Assembly (NCBI GenBank): GCA_958453935.1
Contig: CAUDZT010000023.1
Span: forward strand, 1 to 29,572
Reading direction: 5' to 3'
Source of the DNA: an uncultured Collinsella sp.
GTDB taxonomy: Bacteria; Actinomycetota; Coriobacteriia; Coriobacteriales; Coriobacteriaceae
Length of the DNA stretch: 29,572 nt
Positions 1-6,736 of the stretch are shown here, one piece after another. Numbering within the stretch: position 1 is the stretch's first letter; each line of letters starts with the position of its first letter. The position numbers and the translations under genes are program-made. Below the pieces are notes generated by a model. The model was not told the DNA's origin. It saw only the letters and a list, made by a program, of their open reading frames with translations, and made no database searches.

Positions 1-1923
1 TCCGCCGACGCCGCCGCCTCCGCCGCCCGAGAAGCCACCGCCTCCGCCGCCACCCGAGCTGTCCGAGCTCGACGCGAGCTCACGGATGCTCTCGTGATAC
101 ACGCCATCGAATGAATCCATCGGCGACTCGTTGCCGTAATGATGGTAGTACCACCAGTAGCAGGGATAATTGTCGTAGAAACCGTCGGCCTCGCGCACCT
201 CAGGCGGTACGGCCTCGGCAAGCTGACGCAGGACTTCCTTCGAAACGCCCAGCGCCGCACCCATCACCAGAAGTTTATTCCACAGGACCAGATCGCCGGG
301 GACGGCTTCCTTTAGGCGCGTGAAGTCCTCGAGCCAATGCTTAAGCGCCTTGCATCGAGCCGCCACCTCGGCGCCCTCCGGCGTAAAGCGGCGGAACGTA
401 AGGCCCACGCCAATACCCACCAGCACAATCGGCACCGAGATAACCGCGGCGATAATGTTCGCCTGTGCGCCGTCGGTAAAGAAGATGGATCCCACGGGAA
501 CAAAGGCGATCAGGATACCAAGAACCAGACAAAACACCATTGCGACAATGCCGTCCGAGGCAACGTACTCGCTATCGGCCAGCTTGCCCTTAACGGTGTT
601 CTGATAGTCCTCGAGTTTGTCGCCCACGGGCGTAGCGTGCTGCTTAACGTAGTGCTGCAGCTCGTCAAACGTGCGCGAGCGATCACCGTTCTCGTCGGGC
701 TTAGCACCGGCAAAGAAGACCTTGAGCACCATGCGGTCAATGCCCTTGGCCGACTTCCAGCCCACATCACTCACCGTCACGCGATACGTCTGCTCTTCTT
801 TTTCGCGCCCCAACAGACCCTTCTTGGCCTTGGTCACGGTCGCCTGTTCCAGCTTGATCACACGGTCGTCGGTGAGCTTCATGAGCGTGGCGATATATGC
901 CTGATCGGGCACCTCGTTCCAGCTCATGAGGGCCGAAAGCACGGCGGGATGGTCGGCCGAAGGTACATCGCGGAAATATTCGTCCTGGAAAAGAGGCTTG
1001 GGTTTGCGACGGCGCAGCTTGAGCACAACGATTGTGCCGGTAAAGGCCACCGCCGCGACAACACTTAGCACGGCAAGTGCATTGGCAATCATGCGAGCGT
1101 GAGCGCGGCGGGCGTTAGCCTCGTCGGCCCATGCCTTCTCCTCGCTCAGGATCGTCGACATGCGCTCTTCGCCCGAAGCGGCAAGCTGCGGCACCCAATC
1201 GCTGGGGAAGGCGATGCGCGCCTCGGCGAATTCGCCCTCATGCACGCAGGGAATGGTATAGGTGACCATGGGCTCGTCCACATCGAGCGACACGTCGCCC
1301 GTCAGCGGGCCGTGGCCCCATGCACGGAAGTTATCGCCCTTGATGGCCGCCGTCCCGGCGGCAGCATTTGCGAAGTACACTTCCATCTCGACATCGTCGG
1401 AATCCGCGGACCAGCCGTCGCCCACAAACTTCCAGTAGAGCTCGGCGGTATCGGCCCAATTCATAACCGCACCGGTCATGGTGTAGCTCACATAATAGAT
1501 CGCGCTGTCGCCGCTCTCGTGGGGGCTGAAAACCTTGATCTTTACGCCGCCGTCGGACTGCTCAACCGTATAGACGCCGCTGTCGCCTTTGTTTGCGCTG
1601 TCGACCTTGTTAAACGCGGTGTCGTCTTCCTCGACGCTCAACACATTGACGCCCGCCGCGCCGCCCTGCTGGTTGGTGCCCGCATTGATCTCCCAAAACA
1701 CGCCGTTGATGTCGTCGTCGAAATCGAACTGGCGTCCCTCGACAACGGTCAGCGATCCATCGGCCTCGACCGTGGCACCGATATAGGTTTGGGTCATGGA
1801 GTAGCCGTCGGCGTGGGCGGCGACAGGCAGCAGCAGCAACGCAAACGCGACAAACGCGCAGACGGAAACGAATCGCGCAAACAAGTGGCGCTGCCGGCAG
1901 GCATTGGCAACGGGGGCGTTCAT
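1..1923 (-). CDS. DUF2207 family predicted membrane protein, 3' end beyond window
   Basis: The frame is open from the ATG at 1923 to the first base of the window, 641 codons, so the C-terminus is missing. The N-terminus is a signal peptide (basic start, Leu/Ala-rich core, cleavage near VAAHA). A beta-rich extracellular domain follows, with the DUF2207 hallmark of a D-rich FDFDDDINGVFWEIN segment. One membrane helix lies near residues 278-300, before a run of Arg and Lys. A cytoplasmic part contains two more adjacent helices at about 454-478 and 486-509. The visible end is a run of glycines broken by FS, the usual tail of this family. An AAGGA lies seven bases before the start. The family is common in Actinobacteria and Firmicutes and has no assigned function. 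The start faces away from the gluQ gene, so the two are transcribed divergently. Confidence 0.9.
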   Translation of the reverse strand, partial: MNAPVANACRQRHLFARFVSVCAFVAFALLLLPVAAHADGYSMTQTYIGATVEADGSLTVVEGRQFDFDDDINGVFWEINAGTNQQGGAAGVNVLSVEEDDTAFNKVDSANKGDSGVYTVEQSDGGVKIKVFSPHESGDSAIYYVSYTMTGAVMNWADTAELYWKFVGDGWSADSDDVEMEVYFANAAAGTAAIKGDNFRAWGHGPLTGDVSLDVDEPMVTYTIPCVHEGEFAEARIAFPSDWVPQLAASGEERMSTILSEEKAWADEANARRAHARMIANALAVLSVVAAVAFTGTIVVLKLRRRKPKPLFQDEYFRDVPSADHPAVLSALMSWNEVPDQAYIATLMKLTDDRVIKLEQATVTKAKKGLLGREKEEQTYRVTVSDVGWKSAKGIDRMVLKVFFAGAKPDENGDRSRTFDELQHYVKQHATPVGDKLEDYQNTVKGKLADSEYVASDGIVAMVFCLVLGILIAFVPVGSIFFTDGAQANIIAAVISVPIVLVGIGVGLTFRRFTPEGAEVAARCKALKHWLEDFTRLKEAVPGDLVLWNKLLVMGAALGVSKEVLRQLAEAVPPEVREADGFYDNYPCYWWYYHHYGNESPMDSFDGVYHESIRELASSSDSSGGGGGGGFSGGGGGGVGG

Positions 1924-2013
1924 AGGCACATCCTTTGTCTGTAAAACCAACATCGCCATTGTCCCACGTTTGCGGGCACACATGACGAATATCTGGGCCA
2001 ACGGAACGTCAAA

Positions 2014-2029
2014 TGGGACAAAAGTCCCA
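2014..2029. repeat. Short perfect hairpin in divergent intergenic region
   Basis: TGGGAC and GTCCCA flank an AAAA loop, a perfect six-base-pair stem. Further GGGAC words occur at about 2048 and 2073. This part of the 507-base gap between the DUF2207 and gluQ genes contains no convincing gene. It may be part of a dispersed intergenic repeat, which cannot be tested from one window. Confidence 0.4.
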
Positions 2030-2260
2030 CCCGAGTCTGGCACTTAGGGACGTTCCTTATCTGCCGGCAATTTGGGACACTCTTTGGCACGGCCTACATC
2101 AACGATAGACACCACTTCACAGCTCCGTCACAGGTGTAGCGGCTTTGTGTGGGCGCGGCATACGCTGTTTGAGCCTGCGGTCGAAGGGCATAAAGCAGTT
2201 GAGCGAAAACGGTTTGCCCCTTTGCCGTTCGCTCGAGGATCATGTCCCCCTTTTCCGCGG

Positions 2261-2294
2261 AAACCCCGGCAGTTGCGAAGAGCTGCCGGGGTTT
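2261..2294. terminator. Strong GC-rich hairpin, probable intrinsic terminator
   Basis: AAACCCCGGCAG (2261-2272) pairs perfectly with CTGCCGGGGTTT (2283-2294) around a ten-base loop. On the + strand the stem is followed by a T-rich stretch (TTTCTGTCGTTT counting the stem end), as expected for an intrinsic terminator. It lies between two divergently transcribed genes, where no annotated transcript needs to end. Either it insulates gluQ from an upstream transcript, or it ends an unrecognised small RNA that starts between about 2050 and 2250. Confidence 0.6.
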
Positions 2295-2417
2295 CTGTCG
2301 TTTGGGGGTTGAGTTGGTGCGCGGCAATCGAAACGTTGAGCCGCAGGCCCGCCGTGCACAATGCGCGGCTCCGCCAACTTGCGGTCCACAGCGACGCCTC
2401 CCCATCGCGCTCCGCGC

Positions 2418-2423
2418 TATACT
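2418..2423 (+). promoter_or_regulatory. -10 element TATACT for a probably leaderless gluQ transcript
   Basis: TATACT ends seven bases before the ATG at 2431, so transcription would start at or next to the A of the start codon. No Shine-Dalgarno sequence lies between them and no good -35 is seen. This supports a leaderless mRNA, a common arrangement in Actinobacteria. Confidence 0.5.
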
Positions 2424-2430
2424 CGTCCGC

Positions 2431-3612
2431 ATGGACATCAACGCACGCAACATAGCAACGCCCGCCGCGGACGCGCCAACGACGCAGCCCGCCTCCGTTC
2501 CCACGCCCGTCGTGGGCCGCTTTGCCCCGTCGCCCTCGGGCCGCATGCACCTGGGCAACGTGTTCAGCTGCCTGTGTGCGTGGCTTTCGGCCCGCAGCCA
2601 GGGCGGCAGCATCGTGTTGCGCATCGAGGACCTGGACGATCGCTGCAAGCGCCCGGAACTTGCCGCTCAATTGATTGACGACCTGGCCTGGCTGGGACTC
2701 GAGTGGGACGAAGGCCCCTACTACCAGCACGATCGCCTAGACCTGTACGAGAGCGCCTTGCGCCAGCTGCAAGACGCCAGTCTCACCTATCCCTGCTTTT
2801 GCACCCGCGCCGAACTCCACGCCGCAAGCGCGCCGCATGCCAGCGACGGCACGCCCATCTACCGCGGCGCCTGCCGAAACCTTTCTGCCAAAGAAATCGC
2901 CCGCCGCAGCGCTCTGCGCGCCCCGGCCACTCGTCTGCGCGTGCCCACCGTCGATGACCTTGCAGACGACGTGATCGAATTCGTGGACCGCACGTACGGG
3001 GCCCAATGCGAGGCACTCGCTACCGAGTGCGGCGACTTTTTGGTGCGCCGCAGCGACGGCGTGTTTGCCTATCAGCTGGCCGTTGTGGTCGATGACGCTG
3101 CCATGGGTATTACCGAGATCGTACGCGGATGCGACCTGCTGGGCTCCACGCCGCGCCAGATCTATCTGCAGCATCTGCTGGGACTGCCCACGCCGCACTA
3201 CGCGCACATTCCGCTGCTCATGTCACCGGACGGCCGCCGTCTTTCCAAGCGCGATCGCGATCTGGACCTGGGCGAGCTCCGTGCCCGCTTTGGCACGCCC
3301 GAGGCGCTGCTGGGCTGGCTCGCCGGACAAACGGGCATCGCGCCGGACACCATACCGCGTACCGCCGAGCAACTGGCTGAGCACTTTAGCTGGGACGTCA
3401 TCCGCGCGCATCGGGAAAACATCGTTATTGATGAAAGGACAAACATGCAACAGACGGCAGCCCACCCTGACGAGCGCCTCGATAACGACATTGCCAAAGT
3501 ATCAACAACTCATCTTTCACCAGAGGGGTTCGATGCGTTTTGCGAAATACTTGACTCCCCTATGCCTGAAGCTACGAAAACGTTACTCGAGCGCAAGTCA
3601 GCTTGGGAGTAA
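2431..3612 (+). CDS. gluQ: Glutamyl-Q tRNA(Asp) synthetase with antitoxin-like C-terminal extension
   Basis: This enzyme activates glutamate and transfers it to the queuosine base in the anticodon of tRNA(Asp). It is a stand-alone catalytic core of glutamyl-tRNA synthetase without an anticodon-binding domain. The class I signature appears as FAPSPSGRMHLGN (HIGH motif) near residues 32-44, and the KMSKS-equivalent LSKRD lies in the second half. The zinc site is visible as CFC followed by YRGAC. I chose the ATG at 2431, not the in-frame ATG at 2242, because family homology starts shortly after it and a -10 box sits right before it. The family core (about 300 residues) ends near residue 335. The last 55 residues are unrelated to synthetases and resemble the end of a DUF1778/TacA antitoxin (next entry). 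The downstream gene is convergent. Confidence 0.9.
   Translation: MDINARNIATPAADAPTTQPASVPTPVVGRFAPSPSGRMHLGNVFSCLCAWLSARSQGGSIVLRIEDLDDRCKRPELAAQLIDDLAWLGLEWDEGPYYQHDRLDLYESALRQLQDASLTYPCFCTRAELHAASAPHASDGTPIYRGACRNLSAKEIARRSALRAPATRLRVPTVDDLADDVIEFVDRTYGAQCEALATECGDFLVRRSDGVFAYQLAVVVDDAAMGITEIVRGCDLLGSTPRQIYLQHLLGLPTPHYAHIPLLMSPDGRRLSKRDRDLDLGELRARFGTPEALLGWLAGQTGIAPDTIPRTAEQLAEHFSWDVIRAHRENIVIDERTNMQQTAAHPDERLDNDIAKVSTTHLSPEGFDAFCEILDSPMPEATKTLLERKSAWE
3445..3612 (+). pseudogene. DUF1778/TacA-type antitoxin C-terminal fragment, in frame with gluQ
   Basis: The 55 codons from the ATG at 3445 end with LSPEGFDAF, then a short Pro-containing loop and LLERKSAWE. This matches the toxin-neutralising tail of DUF1778 (TacA-like) antitoxins. 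The N-terminal ribbon-helix-helix DNA-binding part is missing, and no GNAT acetyltransferase toxin gene follows. A good Shine-Dalgarno, GAAAGGA at 3433-3439, lies five bases before this ATG. The fragment could therefore be translated on its own as well as a tail on GluQ. The likely origin is an internal deletion in a former antitoxin gene that also removed the gluQ stop codon. Family assignment is by pattern memory and is moderately secure. Confidence 0.5.
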
Positions 3613-3663
3613 ATCCCTTAGCAAGCCGATTTTGGTTCGTCACGAAGCCCAAACGCCCCGTCC

Positions 3664-4389
3664 TTATGAAATATCCCAGGGCTGGAGTTCGTCACCCAAG
3701 CGAACGATGCAGTCGTAGAGCACGGTGTGGCGCTCGGCTGGGTTGGCATCCCGATGAAAATGCCCGTAGTACCAGCGCTTGTAGTCCAAGCGGTCCTCCA
3801 GCTCATCGAAAAATGCCGTAAGCTGATCAACGGCGGGGTAATTCCAGCCAGGTGCCGGATAGAGCGTGGGCGAGAGCATGCGCGTGGAACAGGTGTGGGT
3901 TATCACGTAGTCGACCTTCCAGTCCACGCTATCGAGCTTTGCCCGCGCTTCCTCAAAGTTGCGCTCACCCGGCAACTCCGGCGGCCACCAGCTGGAATAT
4001 GGCACGCGGTATTCCTTGTCCACACTCGTGGCGCCGCCCATGGTAAAGACCGTTGAGCCGTCGAGCTCAAAAACCTCGCCGCGCGTCAGGCGCCGTATGG
4101 GCGAGGTATCCGACAGGCGCTGCGTCAGCCCACCGTGCCACAACTCCATGGGGCGTTCCGCCCAATGGTCGTAGCGTTCGTGGTTGCCGTCGACGAACAG
4201 CACGGTATAGGGGCGCGACTCCAGCCAAGCGATGTCGGCACACTCCTCGGCAGAGAAATCCCACGGAAAGCCAAAGTCGCCAGCAACGATGAGATAGTCG
4301 TCGCTCGTCAGGCTATCCCCAAGATCCCAATCACGCAGCTTTTGCATGTCGATGCCACCGTGAATATCGCCCGTCACATAGACCGTCAT
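3664..4389 (-). CDS. Metallophosphoesterase (first of three)
   Basis: This 241-residue protein is a calcineurin-like phosphoesterase. The dinuclear metal ligands are visible in order: GDIHG near residue 7, GDFGF near 37, GNHE near 68, a THT histidine near 164, and GHFH near 211. The fold hydrolyses phosphomono- or phosphodiesters; the substrate cannot be told from sequence. It is a clear paralogue of the third gene in the cluster: both share RGEVF, GGA.S.DK, WWP.E.P and VDY.THE/T blocks. Its ATG overlaps the stop of the upstream gene as ATGA (4386-4389), so translation is coupled. It is the last gene of the three-gene unit and converges with gluQ across 51 bases. Confidence 0.85.
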   Translation of the reverse strand: MTVYVTGDIHGGIDMQKLRDWDLGDSLTSDDYLIVAGDFGFPWDFSAEECADIAWLESRPYTVLFVDGNHERYDHWAERPMELWHGGLTQRLSDTSPIRRLTRGEVFELDGSTVFTMGGATSVDKEYRVPYSSWWPPELPGERNFEEARAKLDSVDWKVDYVITHTCSTRMLSPTLYPAPGWNYPAVDQLTAFFDELEDRLDYKRWYYGHFHRDANPAERHTVLYDCIVRLGDELQPWDIS

Positions 4390-5024
4390 CGGATTACCAC
4401 TTCCCTCTTATAGGCTTCGAGGTCGTGCTCGACCTGCTCGTCGCCCGTGGCATTGACCCACCACGGCCATTTAACGCAACACACCGGCTCATCTACCTGC
4501 GCAAACCATAACTTGAGCTCATCCAGACTTACCGGGGCGTAGCTGTTAGCGTCCACACCCACGTCATAGCGCAGCAGCCCCTGTCTGAGGTTGAACTTGT
4601 TGTACGCGCCGCCGCAGCTGTGGATATGCCCGTGCAGGTGCCAGCCGCCGTGCGACATGCCCTGCCAGTCGACCATGGGATAGTGGCTCAGCACGATTTT
4701 CTGCCGATCGATTTTGAGCACACAAATGGGCGGCTCGACGATAAAAGCATCCGCTACGGCAGGTTGCGTCCAGTCTTTGTCGTGGTTGCCGGGCAGTAGG
4801 TGGACGCGTTTGCAGGCAATGCTTTTGCGCAGCTCGTAAGCGTCTTGGACCGTCATCTTAAAGCTAAAGTCGCCCAAGATGTAGAGCTCGTCATCCACAG
4901 CGACCTTGCTATTAATGTTGGCGACCATGGCCTCGTTCATCTGCGCAACAGTCGACCAAGGCCTATCGCTAAGCCGTAGCATGTTCTCGTGCCCAAAGTG
5001 GGTATCGCTGGTAAACCAGATCAT
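4386..5024 (-). CDS. Metallophosphoesterase (second of three)
   Basis: This 212-residue calcineurin-like phosphoesterase belongs to a different subfamily from its two neighbours. Motifs in order are DTHFGH (residues 7-12), GDFSF near 52, GNHDKDW near 80, an LSHYPM histidine near 114, and HGHIHS near 131. The compact form resembles YfcE- or phage-like small phosphoesterases. AGGAG lies six bases before the ATG at 5024 and overlaps the end of the upstream gene (stop at 5034-5036), so the three genes form one operon. The substrate is unknown. Confidence 0.85.
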   Translation of the reverse strand: MIWFTSDTHFGHENMLRLSDRPWSTVAQMNEAMVANINSKVAVDDELYILGDFSFKMTVQDAYELRKSIACKRVHLLPGNHDKDWTQPAVADAFIVEPPICVLKIDRQKIVLSHYPMVDWQGMSHGGWHLHGHIHSCGGAYNKFNLRQGLLRYDVGVDANSYAPVSLDELKLWFAQVDEPVCCVKWPWWVNATGDEQVEHDLEAYKREVVIR

Positions 5025-5033
5025 TGGGGACTC

Positions 5034-5789
5034 CTAACGTTTTTGCTCGGAATAGCTGCTCGCCGTCTCGCCAAATCCAGTGCCGCGCCGCGCTTCGATT
5101 GGCACGATATCCTGGTAGATAAGGCGATGCTTTTCATCACGCCATTCATCGTCATGGTAATGGCCAAAGAACCAGGTGCGGTAGTCGAGCCGCCCGTCGA
5201 GCTCGCCCAAAAAGGCCTGCAGCGAATCGTCGTAGAACTCGCGATTACACTCCATGCACAGTTCGTCCGCCAAATCGACCGGCGCCTCGTGAGTCACAAC
5301 ATAGTCAACCTTCCAGCCCACGCGATCGAGCGAGGCGCGACAATGGTTCATCTCGCCCTCACTCGGCATTTCCTCGGGCCACCAAGTTTTTCCCTCCCGG
5401 CGCCACTGCTTGTCATGGCTCGCGGCGCCGCCCATGATGAGCACCGCGCTCCCCGCGATGTCGAACACCTCGCCGCGCATCAGGTGCAGCACATGCGGGC
5501 GAGCCTCGTGAACGAGGCCCCCATTCCACTCTCGCACCGGCAGCCCCGCCAGCAGATGATGGTTCTCGTGATTGCCGTCGACAAAACACGTGGTCCAGGG
5601 CTTGGACTCAAACCAGTCAAGCCAGTATTTGTCGGTGTTCGAGCCGCTCCATATAAAGCCAAAGTCGCCGGCAACGATCACCACGTCATCGCGCGCCAGC
5701 GTTCGGCCCAATGGCCAAGCGCGCGATGAGAAGCGGCTCGCCCCGTACTCGGCAATACCGTGAACGTCCCCGGTGACGAAAATGGACAT
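5034..5789 (-). CDS. Metallophosphoesterase (third of three, first transcribed)
   Basis: This 251-residue calcineurin-like phosphoesterase starts at the ATG at 5789. The frame is open further upstream, but homology begins at MSIFVTGDVHG and a GGAGGTG Shine-Dalgarno sits seven bases before this ATG. Metal-binding blocks are GDVHG, GDFGF, GNHE, a VTHE histidine and GHYHDD. It is paralogous to the gene at 3664-4389, so the operon appears to have grown by duplication around the central, more distant member. All three lack signal peptides and should act in the cytoplasm. Confidence 0.85.
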   Translation of the reverse strand: MSIFVTGDVHGIAEYGASRFSSRAWPLGRTLARDDVVIVAGDFGFIWSGSNTDKYWLDWFESKPWTTCFVDGNHENHHLLAGLPVREWNGGLVHEARPHVLHLMRGEVFDIAGSAVLIMGGAASHDKQWRREGKTWWPEEMPSEGEMNHCRASLDRVGWKVDYVVTHEAPVDLADELCMECNREFYDDSLQAFLGELDGRLDYRTWFFGHYHDDEWRDEKHRLIYQDIVPIEARRGTGFGETASSYSEQKR

Positions 5790-5874
5790 CAAGCAACACC
5801 TCCGCGCTGTACGGCTCTGAACAAAGCGATGGCAGAAATTGCAGGCCGGCCCCGGCATTTGCATCCCTTAGGGC

Positions 5875-6117
5875 TTACCCCTCGTTCTTCCATCCAAACG
5901 GGTCAAATACCCAAAAAATCAGATCGAGCACGCCGCCGGTCATCATGGCGCCGGCAAGGGCCATGCAAACGTGCAGAGAGCTGGCGCTTCGGAGCACGTC
6001 GAACGGACCCAGAACAGCCAGCAACGCGACCGCCGCGCCGGCAAGGCACAGCGCAAGGCACGGCCCCGCGTCCTTAACGCATTTCTTTGCGAGATGCTTG
6101 GTGCTGTCACTCATCAA
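5875..6117 (-). CDS. Small two-helix membrane protein, unknown function
   Basis: This protein of about 80 residues has two hydrophobic segments, roughly residues 18-42 and 48-72, separated by a short polar turn, and ends in a short polar tail. Two starts are possible, TTG at 6117 and ATG at 6114. AAGGAG is seven bases from the TTG and ten from the ATG, so the choice is open. I do not recognise the family. It lies 85 bases upstream of the metallophosphoesterase unit in the same direction and might be co-transcribed with it. Confidence 0.55.
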   Translation of the reverse strand: MMSDSTKHLAKKCVKDAGPCLALCLAGAAVALLAVLGPFDVLRSASSLHVCMALAGAMMTGGVLDLIFWVFDPFGWKNEG

Positions 6118-6267
6118 TATCGAACTCCTTAGAGGGTCGTTGTTCAGATACGTGCCATCGCGACAGAGCAGGGCGGCAAATTAAGTGTCACATGGCGTGC
6201 GGACACGTTTTTAAACCCGCGCGTCCGCAGGGACCCATGCCCTTGCAAAACAGCCCTGAAGAATCTC

Positions 6268-6627
6268 CTAAACCGAAACCGCCGACGGGCAACATGCTGA
6301 ACAGGGAATCTTTCCTCGTTTGAGTGCGGTCGCTAATGGCACGCTTGTTTTAATAGCGTTCCGGGGAAGGCTTTTGCATCCCGCACGATGATAAATCTTG
6401 CCGTTCTTGGTAACGATTACCTTGATTTTTGAGGCATCTACGCTGCGAGGCTCGATGGGCGCGGCTACCTCTAGAGGAGCCGATGCCGTTTTCCAAGGCT
6501 TGCTTCTCGAAAAACCAGAATCGCGGTATCGATTAATGTAGCCATCAAAGCACCCGTCGAACAGCAGTCCCGTTGCCAAGCCCGCCATGAACCCACAGGC
6601 AATCGCAGCTTCTCCTCTAATTTGCAT
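6268..6627 (-). CDS. Small exported or membrane-tethered protein with Cys/His (YHRAGC) domain
   Basis: This 119-residue protein begins with a hydrophobic stretch (about residues 6-28) that could be a signal or anchor. The C-terminal half has the common small-domain pattern KIYHRAGCKSL, then a hydrophobic stretch, then PCSACCP. This Cys/His arrangement is widespread at the ends of secreted nucleases and surface proteins and is often compared to the Ada-type metal site; its exact role is not established. GGAGGG sits just upstream of the ATG at 6627. Between this gene and the next, about 150 bases (6118-6267) hold nothing I can name. Confidence 0.65.
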   Translation of the reverse strand: MQIRGEAAIACGFMAGLATGLLFDGCFDGYINRYRDSGFSRSKPWKTASAPLEVAAPIEPRSVDASKIKVIVTKNGKIYHRAGCKSLPRNAIKTSVPLATALKRGKIPCSACCPSAVSV

Positions 6628-6705
6628 ATGTCCCTCCTTAAATAACCCTGAAGATAAAAGCGGCGCGCGCCGCAGAGCCCATGCCCTTGCGGCGCACGCC
6701 GAAAA

Positions 6706-6736
6706 TGATCCGTTTTCCTCCGTCCCTAACGGATCA
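6706..6736. terminator. Inverted repeat overlapping the end of the surface-protein gene
   Basis: TGATCCGTT (6706-6714) pairs with AACGGATCA (6728-6736) around a 13-base loop. One arm includes the last codons and stop of the minus-strand gene ending at 6726. On the minus strand the stem is followed by TTTTC. Just beyond, at about 6660-6673, lies a self-complementary GC-rich run (GCGGCGCGCGCCGC). Either could end the transcript. Confidence 0.45.

Noticed and set aside
337..1944. Long + strand open frames (337-1068 and 1099-1944) opposite the DUF2207 gene
   Set aside because: They are antisense to a well-supported gene, show no family features, and reflect the GC-rich third positions.
2242..2430. 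Earlier in-frame ATG for gluQ
   Set aside because: The extra 63 residues are unlike synthetases, they span the terminator-like stem, and the -10 box lies directly before the later ATG.
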